Below are positions 49,305 to 58,078 of a stretch of 64,000 bases of DNA, in pieces. The notes beneath the pieces are model-generated. The model was not told where the DNA came from. It was given only the letters and a program-made list of their open reading frames with translations, and searched no databases. The stretch covers positions 434,001 to 498,000 of the forward strand of contig NZ_CP181167.1 of assembly GCF_047824785.1 (NCBI RefSeq). The letters are read 5' to 3'. Both the position numbers and the translations under genes were made by a program. Position 1 is the first letter of the stretch. Each line of letters opens with the position of its first letter. This stretch comes from Nitrobacter sp039808345. GTDB taxonomy: Bacteria > Pseudomonadota > Alphaproteobacteria > Rhizobiales > Xanthobacteraceae.

Positions 49305-51506
49305 ATGATGGCAACAAAACGTGCGGCTCAGATGACGAGCACGCCGTCCGAAGTTCTATCGGAATCGCCTTTCTATATTCCGATGACCGGACCGTCGGCG
49401 CGGCCGCGCCGCACGCTGAAACACGATGACACCTTCGTTGTGCTGGACAGCCATGGTGATATCGGCGCTTCCGCGGGAGGACCGGACGGGCTGTTCAATT
49501 CCGACACGCGATATCTCGCCCGTCTGGAGTTGCTGCTCAACGACATGCAGCCGCTTCTTCTCGGCTCCAACCTGCGCAACGACAATTCCGGCCTCACGGT
49601 CGATCTCACCAATCCCGATATCTATGACGGCGAGCGGATCGTATTTCATAAGGATACGATCCATATCGTGCGCACGACCTTTCTCTGGCGGGGAACGGCG
49701 TATCAGAGGATCGGCTTGCAGAATCACGGTGAGCAGACCGCAAGCGTCGCCCTCTCCCTCCGGTTTGACAACGACTTCGCCGACCTGTTCGAGGTTCGGG
49801 GCGAGCGCCGCAAGCGCCGCGGGACAGGCGCCAGCGAACTGGCCGATCCTGCCACCGTCGTTCTGTCCTACACCGGCCTCGATGACATCGTTCGGACCTC
49901 GCGCCTGCATTTCGCGCCGCGGCCGACGCGGCTGACGGTCAACAGCGCGGTTTATCAGATCGACCTTCCCCCGCAGCGGACCACCGAAATCTTTCTCACC
50001 GTGTCCTGCAACAAGCCGGAGACGGAGAGGCCGATTGCGTTCTATCGCAGCCTGCTGGCGCATCGCCGTGAAATGCGGCGCGCCTGGTCCCATACGACGA
50101 GTATCGAAACCTCGAACGACGTCTTCAACGAGGTGTTGTGTCAGTCGATGGCCGATCTGAATATCTTGATGACGCAGACGCCGCAGGGCCGCTATCCCTA
50201 TGCCGGGATCCCCTGGTACTCGACCACGTTCGGGCGCGACGGCCTCATCACGGCCTTGCAGATGTTGTGGATCGACCCTGGCATTGCGCGCGGCGTTCTC
50301 CGGAGGCTTGCGGCCTTTCAGGCGAAAACCGTCGATCCTCTCTCGGATGCCGAGCCGGGAAAGATTCTTCACGAAATGCGCGGCGGTGAAATGGCGGCGC
50401 TGCGCGAAGTACCTTTCGAACGATATTACGGCAGCGTCGATTCCACGCCGCTGTTCGTGTTGCTCGCGGGGCTCTACGTCGAACGCACGGGCGACGAGTC
50501 GATCCTGCAAGAGCTGTGGCCGGCGACCGAGGCCGCGCTCGGCTGGATCGATGGCCCCGGCGATCCGGATGGTGACGGCTTTGTCGAGTATCGGCGCGCA
50601 TCCGAGCAGGGGCTTGCCAATCAAGGCTGGAAAGACTCGTTCGACGCGATCTTTCATGCCGACGGCACGCTTGCGGAGGGGAATATCGCGCTCGCGGAGG
50701 TGCAAGGTTATGTTTTCGCCGCCAAGCGGGCGGCGGCGCGGTGCGCGCGCGTGCTCGGCCTGACCAAGCGGGCCGATGAACTGGAGCTTGCCGCGGAGCG
50801 TCTGGCGTGCCGGTTCGAGGAGACATTCTGGTTGCCGGATATGGGAACCTACGCGCTGGCGCTGGACGGAAAAAAGCGTCCCTGCGAAGTGCGGACGTCG
50901 AACGCCGGGCAATTGCTGTTCACCGGCATGGTCCGTGAAGATCGGGCGCGCCTGGTCGCCGCCGATCTGATGCGGCCGGCGTTCTTCACCGGATGGGGAA
51001 TCCGCACCGTGGCGATCGGGGAGGCGCGTTACAATCCGATGTCCTATCACAACGGCTCGATCTGGCCGCACGACAACGCGCTGATCGCGCTCGGGCTCGG
51101 GCGGTATGACCTCAAGCACTCGGTGGAGCAGGTTTTCAAGGGGCTGTTCGACGCCGCTTCCTATATGGATCTGCGGCGGCTGCCGGAACTGTTCTGCGGC
51201 TTCCGGCGTGAGCCGCGGCGTGGGCCTACGCTCTATCCCGTCGCCTGTCTGCCGCAGGCATGGGCGAGCGCAACGCCGTTTACGCTGCTGGAAGCGGCGC
51301 TGGGGCTGGAATTCGACCCCGCAAGAAGCGAGATCCGGCTGCGCAATCCGCGGCTCCCGGCGTTTCTCAACGAGATGATTCTGCGGCGTCTGCATCTGGG
51401 TGAATCCACTGTCGATCTGCGTCTGCGCAGGCATGACGAGGACGTGTCGGTTGAAGTGCTGCGGACACAAGGCCACGTCCAGGTCTCGATGGTGCTGTCC
51501 CGTTAG
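49305..51506 (+). CDS. Amylo-alpha-1,6-glucosidase / glycogen debranching family protein
   Basis: A 733-residue protein. The N-terminal domain (~30-240) is the GDE-type bis-domain: TFVVLDSHGDIG, GLFNSDTRYLARLELLLN. The C-terminal (alpha/alpha)6 glucosidase domain (~290-700) has GIPWYSTTFGRDGLITALQ, WKDSFDAIFHADG and SYHNGSIWPHDNALIA. It should release alpha-1,6 branch glucose, though related proteins may act on other oligosaccharides. It lies 67 bases after the ABC exporter. A GGCAGGGGG stretch lies upstream of ATG 49305. A palindrome directly after the stop may end the transcript. Confidence 0.9.
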   Translation: MMATKRAAQMTSTPSEVLSESPFYIPMTGPSARPRRTLKHDDTFVVLDSHGDIGASAGGPDGLFNSDTRYLARLELLLNDMQPLLLGSNLRNDNSGLTVDLTNPDIYDGERIVFHKDTIHIVRTTFLWRGTAYQRIGLQNHGEQTASVALSLRFDNDFADLFEVRGERRKRRGTGASELADPATVVLSYTGLDDIVRTSRLHFAPRPTRLTVNSAVYQIDLPPQRTTEIFLTVSCNKPETERPIAFYRSLLAHRREMRRAWSHTTSIETSNDVFNEVLCQSMADLNILMTQTPQGRYPYAGIPWYSTTFGRDGLITALQMLWIDPGIARGVLRRLAAFQAKTVDPLSDAEPGKILHEMRGGEMAALREVPFERYYGSVDSTPLFVLLAGLYVERTGDESILQELWPATEAALGWIDGPGDPDGDGFVEYRRASEQGLANQGWKDSFDAIFHADGTLAEGNIALAEVQGYVFAAKRAAARCARVLGLTKRADELELAAERLACRFEETFWLPDMGTYALALDGKKRPCEVRTSNAGQLLFTGMVREDRARLVAADLMRPAFFTGWGIRTVAIGEARYNPMSYHNGSIWPHDNALIALGLGRYDLKHSVEQVFKGLFDAASYMDLRRLPELFCGFRREPRRGPTLYPVACLPQAWASATPFTLLEAALGLEFDPARSEIRLRNPRLPAFLNEMILRRLHLGESTVDLRLRRHDEDVSVEVLRTQGHVQVSMVLSR

Positions 51507-51630
51507 AGTCTTTCATTGTTTCATGGAAACAATGAAAGACTCTAACTTTATGTTTTGACGCGTTTTCTTTACGCGAACCGGATTCCGCTTCGCTCGAAAA
51601 CGCAATTGAGCATGATCCCGACCCGAAGGA
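51506..51630. repeat. Mosaic palindromic repeat (A-like, C, half B)
   Basis: GAGTCTTTCATTGTTTC and its complement around catg (51506-51542), module C (51557-51603, CGCGTTTTC to GAAAACGC), then a half module B (GAGCATGATCCCGACCCGAA). It lies between the debranching enzyme and the IS21 element. Confidence 0.82.
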
Positions 51631-51657
51631 CTCGTCTCTTCCCATGACGGGCGTCAT

Positions 51658-51665
51658 GGGTTGCG
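51658..51665. repeat. IS21 target-site duplication, left copy
   Basis: GGGTTGCG, identical to 54143-54150 on the other side of the element. Confidence 0.9.
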
Positions 51666-51667
51666 TG

Positions 51668-52531
51668 TCAATCGGCGTTGGAACGGGACCCTCCATCGGC
51701 GTCCAAAAGGGCCCCCTTTGATCGGCGAGCTTTGCTGGTAGCGCTCGCAGCGTCGGAGCTGGCCGGGATTGCGGAGACGGTGCGAGCGCGGGTTGTTTGA
51801 TCGTCGTCGCGGCTTTTGAATCTCCAGCTGTCGTTACCGGTCTCTACGATGTCACAGTGATGGGTCAGCCGGTCGAGCAGCGCAGTGGTCATCTTGGCAT
51901 CGCCGAACACGCTGGGCCACTCTCCGAAGGAGAGGTTGGTGGTGACGATGACGGATGTGCGCTCGTAAAGCCGGCTGATGAGGTGGAACAGAAGCTGGCC
52001 GCCGGATTGAGCGAACGGTAGGTAACCCAGTTCGTCGAGAACGATGAAGTCCATCCGGGTCAGATGTTCGGCGAGCCGGCCCTGACGTCCGTTGCGGGTC
52101 TCGCTTTCGAGACGGTTGACGAGGTCGACGACGTTGTAAAAGCGCCCGCGGGCACCGGAGCGGATGCAGCTCCTGGCGATGGCGATGGCCAGATGGGTCT
52201 TGCCGGTGCCGGTACCGCCGACCAGCACGACGTTGCGTTGCTGGGCGATGAAGCCGCCGCCGGCGAGATCATTGACAAGTGTCTGGTTGATCGGCGTGCC
52301 GTCGAACTGGAAGTCAGCGATGTCCTTGGCGAGAGGAAGCTTGGCGATGGTGAGCTGGTACTTGATCGATCTCGCCTGCTTTTCGCTGATCTCGGCCGTG
52401 AGCAAGTCGCCGACGATGCGCTGAGGTTCATGCTGGCGCTTGATGGCGGTCACCATGATCTCGTCGAAGGCGGCCTTCATTCCGTAGAGCTTGAGCTCAC
52501 CCATGAGATCGAAGATTTGGGCTCGTTCCAT
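51668..52531 (-). CDS. istB: IS21 helper ATPase IstB
   Basis: A 287-residue AAA+ (DnaC-like) protein that assists the IstA transposase. It has Walker A GGTGTGKTHLAIA, Walker B FIVLDELGYLPF and sensor region VIVTTNLSFGEW. ATG 52531 shares its first base with the istA stop (TGATG), so translation is coupled. The frame opens 12 codons earlier inside istA. The C terminus runs through the end repeats, and the TGA lies within the terminal inverted repeat, two bases from the element's tip. Confidence 0.95.
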   Translation of the reverse strand: MERAQIFDLMGELKLYGMKAAFDEIMVTAIKRQHEPQRIVGDLLTAEISEKQARSIKYQLTIAKLPLAKDIADFQFDGTPINQTLVNDLAGGGFIAQQRNVVLVGGTGTGKTHLAIAIARSCIRSGARGRFYNVVDLVNRLESETRNGRQGRLAEHLTRMDFIVLDELGYLPFAQSGGQLLFHLISRLYERTSVIVTTNLSFGEWPSVFGDAKMTTALLDRLTHHCDIVETGNDSWRFKSRDDDQTTRARTVSAIPASSDAASATSKARRSKGALLDADGGSRSNAD

Positions 52532-54048
52532 CAGTTGGTCCTCCGGAGGTTGTCGTAGCGGGCACAATCAGCGATCGGCGCATGGCGAAGCGTCAGTGCG
52601 GCCGGCGTCATGATGTTGGCTGGTGGCGCCGGCTCACGTTGCCGAGCTAGGATGTTGAGCACGACATCAGCGGAATGAACGCCGTGAGCGACCGCTTCGG
52701 CGCAGGCGGCCTCAACTGCTGGCAGACCGTCGGTCAGCGCCGCGTTGAGGATGTCGACCATCTGCCGATTGCCGTCATCGGCGCCGGCAAGCTTTCGCCG
52801 CACACGCTCGATCGCAGCCGGCAGCACCCAGTCCTTAAAGGGCGCCCCGTTGCGCAAGGCGCCGGGCTTGCGCATCAGGACAGGCACATAGTGCCAGGGA
52901 TCGTAGACCGTCTCGCCGCGGCCAAATGATCGTTGATGCTCGGCAACGATCCGGCCGTCTTGGCGGATTACGATGCGGTCCGCATAGGCCTGGACTTCAA
53001 CAGGCCGCCCAACGGCGCTCGCCGCCACCGAGTATTTGTTGTTGTCGAAGCGCACCAGGCAGGTCTTGGAGATCGAGGCGGGCACGGCATGGAAGCCGTC
53101 GAAGCGACCGGCATAGGGGACGAGCCTTGGTCGCTCAGCTTCGAAGACTTCCCAGATGGTTCGGTCCGCGAACTCCGGATGTCGGTGCGCTTTGGCGTAA
53201 GCAATGCATTTATCGAGCAGCCAGGCGTTCAGCTCATCCAGCGTCTTGAAGCGCAGCCGCGGGGTGAAGAACCGTTCGCGGACCAGCCCGACCTGGTTCT
53301 CAACCTGGCCCTTCTCCCAGCCCGACGCTGGCGTGCAGGCGACCGGGTCCACCAGATAGTGGCTGCACATCTGCAGGAAGCGGCGATTGTAAAGGCGTCC
53401 CTTGCCGACGAAGATCGTCTCGACCGCCGTCTTCATATTGTCGTAGATGCCGCGCCTGCAGGCTCCCTTGAACAGTGCGAACGCCCGGTCATGGGCGTCG
53501 AACACCATCTCCTGCGTCTCGCGCGGATAGGCCCGCACGAACAGCATCCGACTGTGGCAGAGCCGGACGTGAGCCGCCTTCACGATCACCGTGACCCCGC
53601 TCAGCAGGACCACTTCGTGGCTCCAGTCAAACTGGTAGGCTTCCCCGGGTGCAAAGCTCAGTGGCACATAGGCCGAGGTGGTCGAGGCGCCACGCTCTTG
53701 GCTCCAGCGCCGCGCATATCGACGAACCGCATCGTAGCCCCCGACATAGCCCAGACCGCGAAGCTCTTCGAACAACCGGATCAGCGTCAGCCGTTCTCGC
53801 GCCGCCTTGCTCTCGTTTGCCACCAGCAACCGGTCAAGCTCGGCACTCCAAGGGCCCATCTTCGGCTGAGGCTGTGTCTCTCGCTCGTACCGAAACTCCG
53901 TCGATTGAGAACGGATGACCTTGCGAACCACCTTCCGCGACACGCCGAGTTCTCGGCAAATCGCCTTGATCGGACGACCATCAACAAAATAGGCGCGACG
54001 GATCTTGGCAATCGTCTCCACCACCAGCATTCCAACCTCGGCTTCCAT
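52531..54048 (-). CDS. istA: IS21 transposase IstA
   Basis: A 505-residue DDE transposase. An N-terminal HTH (RPIKAICRELGVSRKVVRKVI) binds the ends. The catalytic core has Asp in YQFDWSHEV, Asp in GIYDNMKTAV and Glu in EKGQVENQVG. A beta-barrel-like C-terminal domain follows (NKYSVAASAVGRPVEV). Full length and uninterrupted. It is translationally coupled to istB. ATG 54048 (MEAEVGMLVV) is accepted; a GTG or second ATG a few codons in is possible. Confidence 0.95.
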   Translation of the reverse strand: MEAEVGMLVVETIAKIRRAYFVDGRPIKAICRELGVSRKVVRKVIRSQSTEFRYERETQPQPKMGPWSAELDRLLVANESKAARERLTLIRLFEELRGLGYVGGYDAVRRYARRWSQERGASTTSAYVPLSFAPGEAYQFDWSHEVVLLSGVTVIVKAAHVRLCHSRMLFVRAYPRETQEMVFDAHDRAFALFKGACRRGIYDNMKTAVETIFVGKGRLYNRRFLQMCSHYLVDPVACTPASGWEKGQVENQVGLVRERFFTPRLRFKTLDELNAWLLDKCIAYAKAHRHPEFADRTIWEVFEAERPRLVPYAGRFDGFHAVPASISKTCLVRFDNNKYSVAASAVGRPVEVQAYADRIVIRQDGRIVAEHQRSFGRGETVYDPWHYVPVLMRKPGALRNGAPFKDWVLPAAIERVRRKLAGADDGNRQMVDILNAALTDGLPAVEAACAEAVAHGVHSADVVLNILARQREPAPPANIMTPAALTLRHAPIADCARYDNLRRTN

Positions 54049-54102
54049 GACTCGATGGAAGCCACTGTGGACCCTTGCCCCGGGGTCCCGATTGGATGCC
54101 GA

Positions 54103-54282
54103 TTACCCCGAAAACAGGGTCCTTATTCCACGCCGAAACACAGGGTTGCGTCTATCAAGCTCCTTGATCCGCGCCTCGTATTCCTCGGCAAGCTTGAGCA
54201 AGCGCTTTTCGGTGAAGGGATCGGTTCCCTTTGCGAGGCGGCGGCAGCGTTCTGCCTGTTGCTTCAGAAACTCGATATCCAT
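54103..54282 (-). CDS. Small conserved protein, C terminus rewritten by IS21 insertion
   Basis: Starts MDIEFLKQQAERCRRLAKG and continues TDPFTEKRLLKLAEEYEARI, an all-helical small protein of a type I recall as common and uncharacterised in Bradyrhizobium relatives. The IS landed in its last codon. Joining the flanks across one GGGTTGCG copy gives ...LDRRNP then TGA, 47 residues. With the IS in place the frame runs into the element's end for 12 extra residues (VFRRGIRTLFSG) and stops at 54103-54105. The core is therefore intact and the gene may still work. Confidence 0.7.
   Translation of the reverse strand: MDIEFLKQQAERCRRLAKGTDPFTEKRLLKLAEEYEARIKELDRRNPVFRRGIRTLFSG
54143..54150. repeat. IS21 target-site duplication, right copy
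   Basis: GGGTTGCG, identical to 51658-51665. Confidence 0.9.
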
Positions 54283-54413
54283 GACGTCATCAGCGTTATG
54301 AATTCGTGGAATCAGTCCGCCTCAAGGCATGATCACTGCCGGCCGGAGAGCGGAACGAAAGGGAGACTCTGCATGATCGCGTATGCCTAACCCGCGCCGG
54401 AGTCTTGCGTTCC

Positions 54414-54555
54414 TAGAGCATGATCCCGAAAAGTGGAAACCGGTTTTCGGAGAAGATCATGTCCGCTTCTGATGGAATCAGAAGCGAGGCTCTCAGATCT
54501 TGATTAACGCGTTTTCTTCACGCGAACCGGTGCCCGCTTCGCTCGAAAACGCTCT
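54414..54555. repeat. Mosaic palindromic repeat (modules B, D, C)
   Basis: Module B (54415-54471, GAGCATGATCCCGAAAAG to AGATCATG), module D (54473-54487, GCTTCTGATGGAATCAGAAG) and module C (54508-54553, ACGCGTTTTC to GAAAACGC). It ends at the stop codon of the outer-membrane protein gene. Confidence 0.87.
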
Positions 54556-56531
54556 TAAAACTCCCCGCGCAGCCGCCCGGAGAACACATGCACGGGACCC
54601 CGGTCGGCATTGTAGCCGGGGTTCGTGATGAACTGGTAGTCCGCCGTCAGGGTGACCCACCTGTTCAGCGCATAGGCATAGTACGTTTCCAGTATCCGCT
54701 CGCGGCGATAGTTGAGCCGGCCGTCGCCGATCAAAACGCTGAGGCCGCCGGCGGCGATGAAGTCGCGATGATCGCGTGAGAGCGCGTTGATCGCGCCGCC
54801 GATGCCGATCGTATCGTCCGGCCGGCCCCAGCGTATTCCCTTGATCGAGGTTCCGAGCGAGAGGCTGGCGTCGATGTCGGTGAACGCCATGATCTCGGTC
54901 CTGCCGTCATTCCAGCTCCAGCGGCCGAACAGCCCGATGTCGTCGGTGACGGCCTGCTCGACGTTGATGGCGTAGCCGTACTTGATCCGGCCCATGCGGG
55001 TCCGCCGGATATCGAGATTGGCGGGATCGTTCAGCGCTTCACGATAGCTGCCCATAAAGGCGCTGTTGATCCAGCCGAGGGAGCGGAGCCTGCCGGGCTG
55101 GCCGAACAGAGAGAAGCGTGTCTCCAGTTCCAGCACATACTCGCCGCGCCGGAACAGGTGGGTGTCGAAACTGTCGGCGTTCGATTGCGAATTCATTAGA
55201 AAATAGCCGCCGCGCAGCGCCCATTGTTTCTGATTGAGTTCGGCGGTGACGCCGTAGGTCAGCCCGAGCCTGTCGGCGGCATAGTCGAAGGCGCCCGGAG
55301 CCCACAGCGCCCAGTTCATGAAATCGCCGCGGGTGTCCTTGGCATAGGCGTTGCCGTCGAACACGTCGATCACAGCCATCTTGCCGGCCTGCAGCGTCAG
55401 GCGCGAGACGTCGGCCTTGCCTGCGATCTGCGACGGATCGCTTGTCAGGTCTTCCTGTTCGCCGCCGAAGCCGAAGGTCTGGCGCACGAACAGCCGCGAG
55501 GTATTGTAGCGCGGATAGGGGAAGTTGGATTTTTGCGCCTCGCCGTTCGGAAATCCCGCGACGCCGACGGTGTCGCTGAGACCGAAACCCTGAAGCAACT
55601 CGGGATTGTAGTAGACCTCACCGCCGTCCCAGAGCCGTGCGTTCAGAAACAGCGCGTTGCTCCAGGTCGCCTGATATTGCGCGGCCGGGCTCAGGCTGTT
55701 GGGGCCGCTGTAGGGCGCCCGGAAGGACGGATAACCCTGCCCGAGATAGACGGTCTGGCCGTGAACCTCCCAGCGGTCGGATTCCAGGCCCGCTGGCGGC
55801 TCCGCGGTGGGGCCCGTGCCCGGCACTGATCCGCCGAGCCTGCGGTTGAGGCCGACGCGGATCGATTGAAAATTCATGGTCGCGGCGTATTGCGCAGCCG
55901 ACGGAAACTGAACGCTCGTTCCTTCGAATTGATAGTGGAGATATTCAAGCCGTGCGCTCCAGTACGGCGCGAAGGCGTATTCAACCCCCGCGCCGGCGAC
56001 CCAGCCGAAGCGGGCATCCAGCTTCTTCTCCTGATCGCCCGAGGGAAGATCGTTCAGATAGCGGTCGCCGGTGAAGGCGAGGCCGCCGGTGGCGTAGGCA
56101 AGCCAGGGCCCCGCGGCATGGCCGAACCGCGCGCGCGCCGTTCCGATGAAATCCCATTGGTGCGTGATGCCGGAGCGCGCTGTCGCGAGCTTTGAGACGA
56201 ACGAATTGGACTCGATAGCGTTTGGGAACGAGACGTCGGCTTCGGCGCCGAGCAGGAGCCCCGACGGAAGCCGGACATTGTAGCCGGCCTGAATGCCGCC
56301 GATCAGTCCCCCGAACACGTGGCGGCCGGAGGCCGGAGCGGGATCGAAGAGTGTCGCGGCCGATCGGCCGCCCCCAAATCCGGCGTGGCCGCCGACATAA
56401 AAGCCCGACCAGTCGATGGCGGTCAGGGGACGCGCTTTCCTGACCACGGGAAAGTCCGCCGCCTGCGCGAACCCGTTCTGTGCCAGCAGGCTTGCCGCAA
56501 GGCCGGCGAGGGCGCATGTCACCCGCTTCAA
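54555..56531 (-). CDS. Two-part outer-membrane protein: Omp25-like barrel fused to OprB-like carbohydrate porin
   Basis: A 658-residue exported protein. A signal peptide (CALAGLAASLLAQNGFAQA) is followed by an eight-strand Omp25/31-like barrel (WSGFYVGGHAGFGGG, GGIQAGYN, FIGTARARFGHA, AGAGVEYAFAPYWSARLEYLHY). A linker near TGPTAEPPAG leads to an OprB-type porin (~260-658: YQATWSNALFLNARLW, GDFMNWALWAPGAFDYAADRLG) ending in a terminal Phe. The start is uncertain: I use TTG 56531 because it directly precedes the signal; the frame is open to ATG 56783 with 84 extra residues lacking secretion features. Substrate probably sugars (family-based). Confidence 0.85.
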   Translation of the reverse strand: MKRVTCALAGLAASLLAQNGFAQAADFPVVRKARPLTAIDWSGFYVGGHAGFGGGRSAATLFDPAPASGRHVFGGLIGGIQAGYNVRLPSGLLLGAEADVSFPNAIESNSFVSKLATARSGITHQWDFIGTARARFGHAAGPWLAYATGGLAFTGDRYLNDLPSGDQEKKLDARFGWVAGAGVEYAFAPYWSARLEYLHYQFEGTSVQFPSAAQYAATMNFQSIRVGLNRRLGGSVPGTGPTAEPPAGLESDRWEVHGQTVYLGQGYPSFRAPYSGPNSLSPAAQYQATWSNALFLNARLWDGGEVYYNPELLQGFGLSDTVGVAGFPNGEAQKSNFPYPRYNTSRLFVRQTFGFGGEQEDLTSDPSQIAGKADVSRLTLQAGKMAVIDVFDGNAYAKDTRGDFMNWALWAPGAFDYAADRLGLTYGVTAELNQKQWALRGGYFLMNSQSNADSFDTHLFRRGEYVLELETRFSLFGQPGRLRSLGWINSAFMGSYREALNDPANLDIRRTRMGRIKYGYAINVEQAVTDDIGLFGRWSWNDGRTEIMAFTDIDASLSLGTSIKGIRWGRPDDTIGIGGAINALSRDHRDFIAAGGLSVLIGDGRLNYRRERILETYYAYALNRWVTLTADYQFITNPGYNADRGPVHVFSGRLRGEF

Positions 56532-57105
56532 CGCCTGCGCCGGCTGGATTTGCTTGGACCTGTTTGGCCGAATCCCTGTCACGGGACGCTCCAGCCAGAC
56601 TGGCGCATATCCGCAAGGGTTCGCCTGGCGCGGCCGTCGCTTCCCTGGCGGGACACCTGATTTGCGCCAGTCGCTAAGTGATCCAGAGGCAACGCCATCC
56701 GCCCAGAAATCCCATCCGGCTATGACAGAGGTGCGACAGGGCGTCTGCCCGGCAACGTCGGAAACGGAAGAACTCCGGCGCACCCGTGCGGGGTCATATT
56801 CCGATCATGCGGTATCCGTCGAGGCATGACATTTTCCGTCATTGCCGGGGCCAGGCGCGAAGCGTGTCTTCGCGGAAACCCCTGCCATCCATGTCGTCGT
56901 GGTTTGCTTCTTGTAGAGAAGATGCCCGGACAAGAACAAGCGCGGGGCATCACATGCGCACTCTTTTCGCTTCTGGTTCAATCAGACCTGTCGCTTATCA
57001 TTTTGTTTGAGCATGATCCTTTCCGAAAGCCGGTTTCCACTTTTCGGGATGTCTTCCCCGGCGCGAAATCGGCAACGGTCGTGAGAGGAGCCGTCAGCCG
57101 GCGGC
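56532..57105. other. Intergenic region between the porin and creatininase genes
   Basis: No supported gene. The part up to 56783 is an N-terminal extension of the porin frame that I treat as its upstream region. At 56960-57050 there is a degenerate repeat (CGCTTCTGGTTCAATCAGAC, then module B GAGCATGATCCTTTCCGAAAG to CTTTTCGGGAT). Confidence 0.55.
56960..57050. repeat. Degenerate modules A/D and B
   Basis: TCGCTTCTGGTTCAATCAGAC looks like a recombinant of modules D and A, followed by module B lacking its last arm (TTTTCGGGAT, then unrelated sequence). Confidence 0.7.
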
Positions 57106-57918
57106 TCAGGCGCTCGGACCGCCTGTCAGCACCGCCGGGTCGAACCTCGCCATGTCCGCCAGCAACTCGCAGAACGCGCGGGCGCCGTGCGCGAGCAGCC
57201 GCTCGCCTTTTTCCACGGAGGCCTGCGTCGCGTCGCCGACGGCGCCGCTGGGGTGAAGGTCCTGAGCCTGCCATGCGAAAGGCGCGGGCCGCTGCGTGCC
57301 GAGCCAGCGATAGGTATTCTCGATCGCAATGCTCGCGGGGCTGAAATCGGCGATGCGGTCGCTGCGCACCTGGTCCGGATGGCAGGCCAGCATGATCGAG
57401 GTCTCAATGGCGCCGCCGTGAACGCCATGGCGCAGCTCCGCCGCATCGAACAGGCCGTCGGGCACGCCGAAGCGCGCCCATGCGGTGGTGACGGCGAGCA
57501 TCCGATGCCGCGCGCGCAAATCCTGCGCCACCATTGTCATCGCGGCGCTGTTGCCGCCGTGGCTGGAGACCATGACGATCTTTCTGATTCCGCGCCGCGC
57601 CACCTCCCCGCCGAGCGAGGTCCAGGCCTTGAGCGCCGCCTCGTTGGACAGCGTCCGGGTGCCCGGAAAATCCATGTGCTCCGTGGAAATGCCGACCGGC
57701 TGCACCGGCAGGAAGGTCGCCGGGGTCTCCTGCGGCAGCCATTCGCGGACCCGTGCAAGATAGGCCTCCGCGATCAGCACGTCGGTGGTGAGCGGCAGGT
57801 GCGGCCCGTGCTGCTCGGTGGCCGCCAGCGGCAGCACTGCTATCCAGTTTGCGGCGGTCTGGGGTACGACGGTGCGCCAGTCGATGGCCAGCCAGTCGAA
57901 GGGGGGCGTCCGGATCAT
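57106..57918 (-). CDS. Creatininase-family amidohydrolase
   Basis: A 270-residue metal-dependent hydrolase of the creatininase/ArfB superfamily. Metal ligands and active-site motifs: LPLAATEQHGPHLPLTTD, SSHGGNSAAM, GVHGGAIETSIML. Members hydrolyse creatinine, formamidopyrimidines or lactam-like cyclic amides, so the substrate cannot be named. It is divergent from an NMT1/THI5-type ABC importer 160 bases away, a pairing suggesting uptake and ring opening of a small N-heterocycle (inference). Confidence 0.9.
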   Translation of the reverse strand: MIRTPPFDWLAIDWRTVVPQTAANWIAVLPLAATEQHGPHLPLTTDVLIAEAYLARVREWLPQETPATFLPVQPVGISTEHMDFPGTRTLSNEAALKAWTSLGGEVARRGIRKIVMVSSHGGNSAAMTMVAQDLRARHRMLAVTTAWARFGVPDGLFDAAELRHGVHGGAIETSIMLACHPDQVRSDRIADFSPASIAIENTYRWLGTQRPAPFAWQAQDLHPSGAVGDATQASVEKGERLLAHGARAFCELLADMARFDPAVLTGGPSA

Positions 57919-57994
57919 GTCGCGCGGCGTTTCATTGAACGGGAATGCAGGTTATAGCGTTGTTTCTGTTGGCATGGACACCATTTCGCGCCAG

Positions 57995-58032
57995 GGCGCG
58001 CGTTCAAATCAAAGGCGCGCGTTCAAATCAAA
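57995..58032 (+). repeat. 19-bp perfect tandem duplication
   Basis: GGCGCGCGTTCAAATCAAA occurs twice without a gap, in the divergent promoter region of the creatininase and ABC importer genes, about 45 bases before the importer start. Confidence 0.9.
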
Positions 58033-58078
58033 GCCATAATGCCCGCTTCATGGGCCAGAACGATCGAGGAGCCGAAGG

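Larger units (their letters stand above)
51666..54142. mobile_element. Complete IS21-family insertion sequence
   Basis: A 2477-base element with istA and istB intact on the minus strand. Terminal inverted repeats: TGTCAATCGGCGTTGGAA at the left tip and TGTGTTTCGGCGTGGAA at the right tip (minus strand), both running on to GGACCC. Second-copy end repeats (ATCGGCGTCC left, ATCGGCATCC right) lie inside, as IS21 ends typically have. It is flanked by the 8-bp duplication GGGTTGCG. Intact genes and perfect duplication argue for a recent, possibly still active insertion. Confidence 0.93.

Noticed and set aside
49356..51476. 706-codon open frame antisense to the debranching enzyme
   Set aside because: Shadow frame caused by GC codon bias; the opposite strand has clear GDE motifs.
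58033..58078. TPP or other riboswitch ahead of the NMT1-type importer
   Set aside because: No CTGAGA/ACCC-type THI-box signature could be found in the 160-base divergent region.
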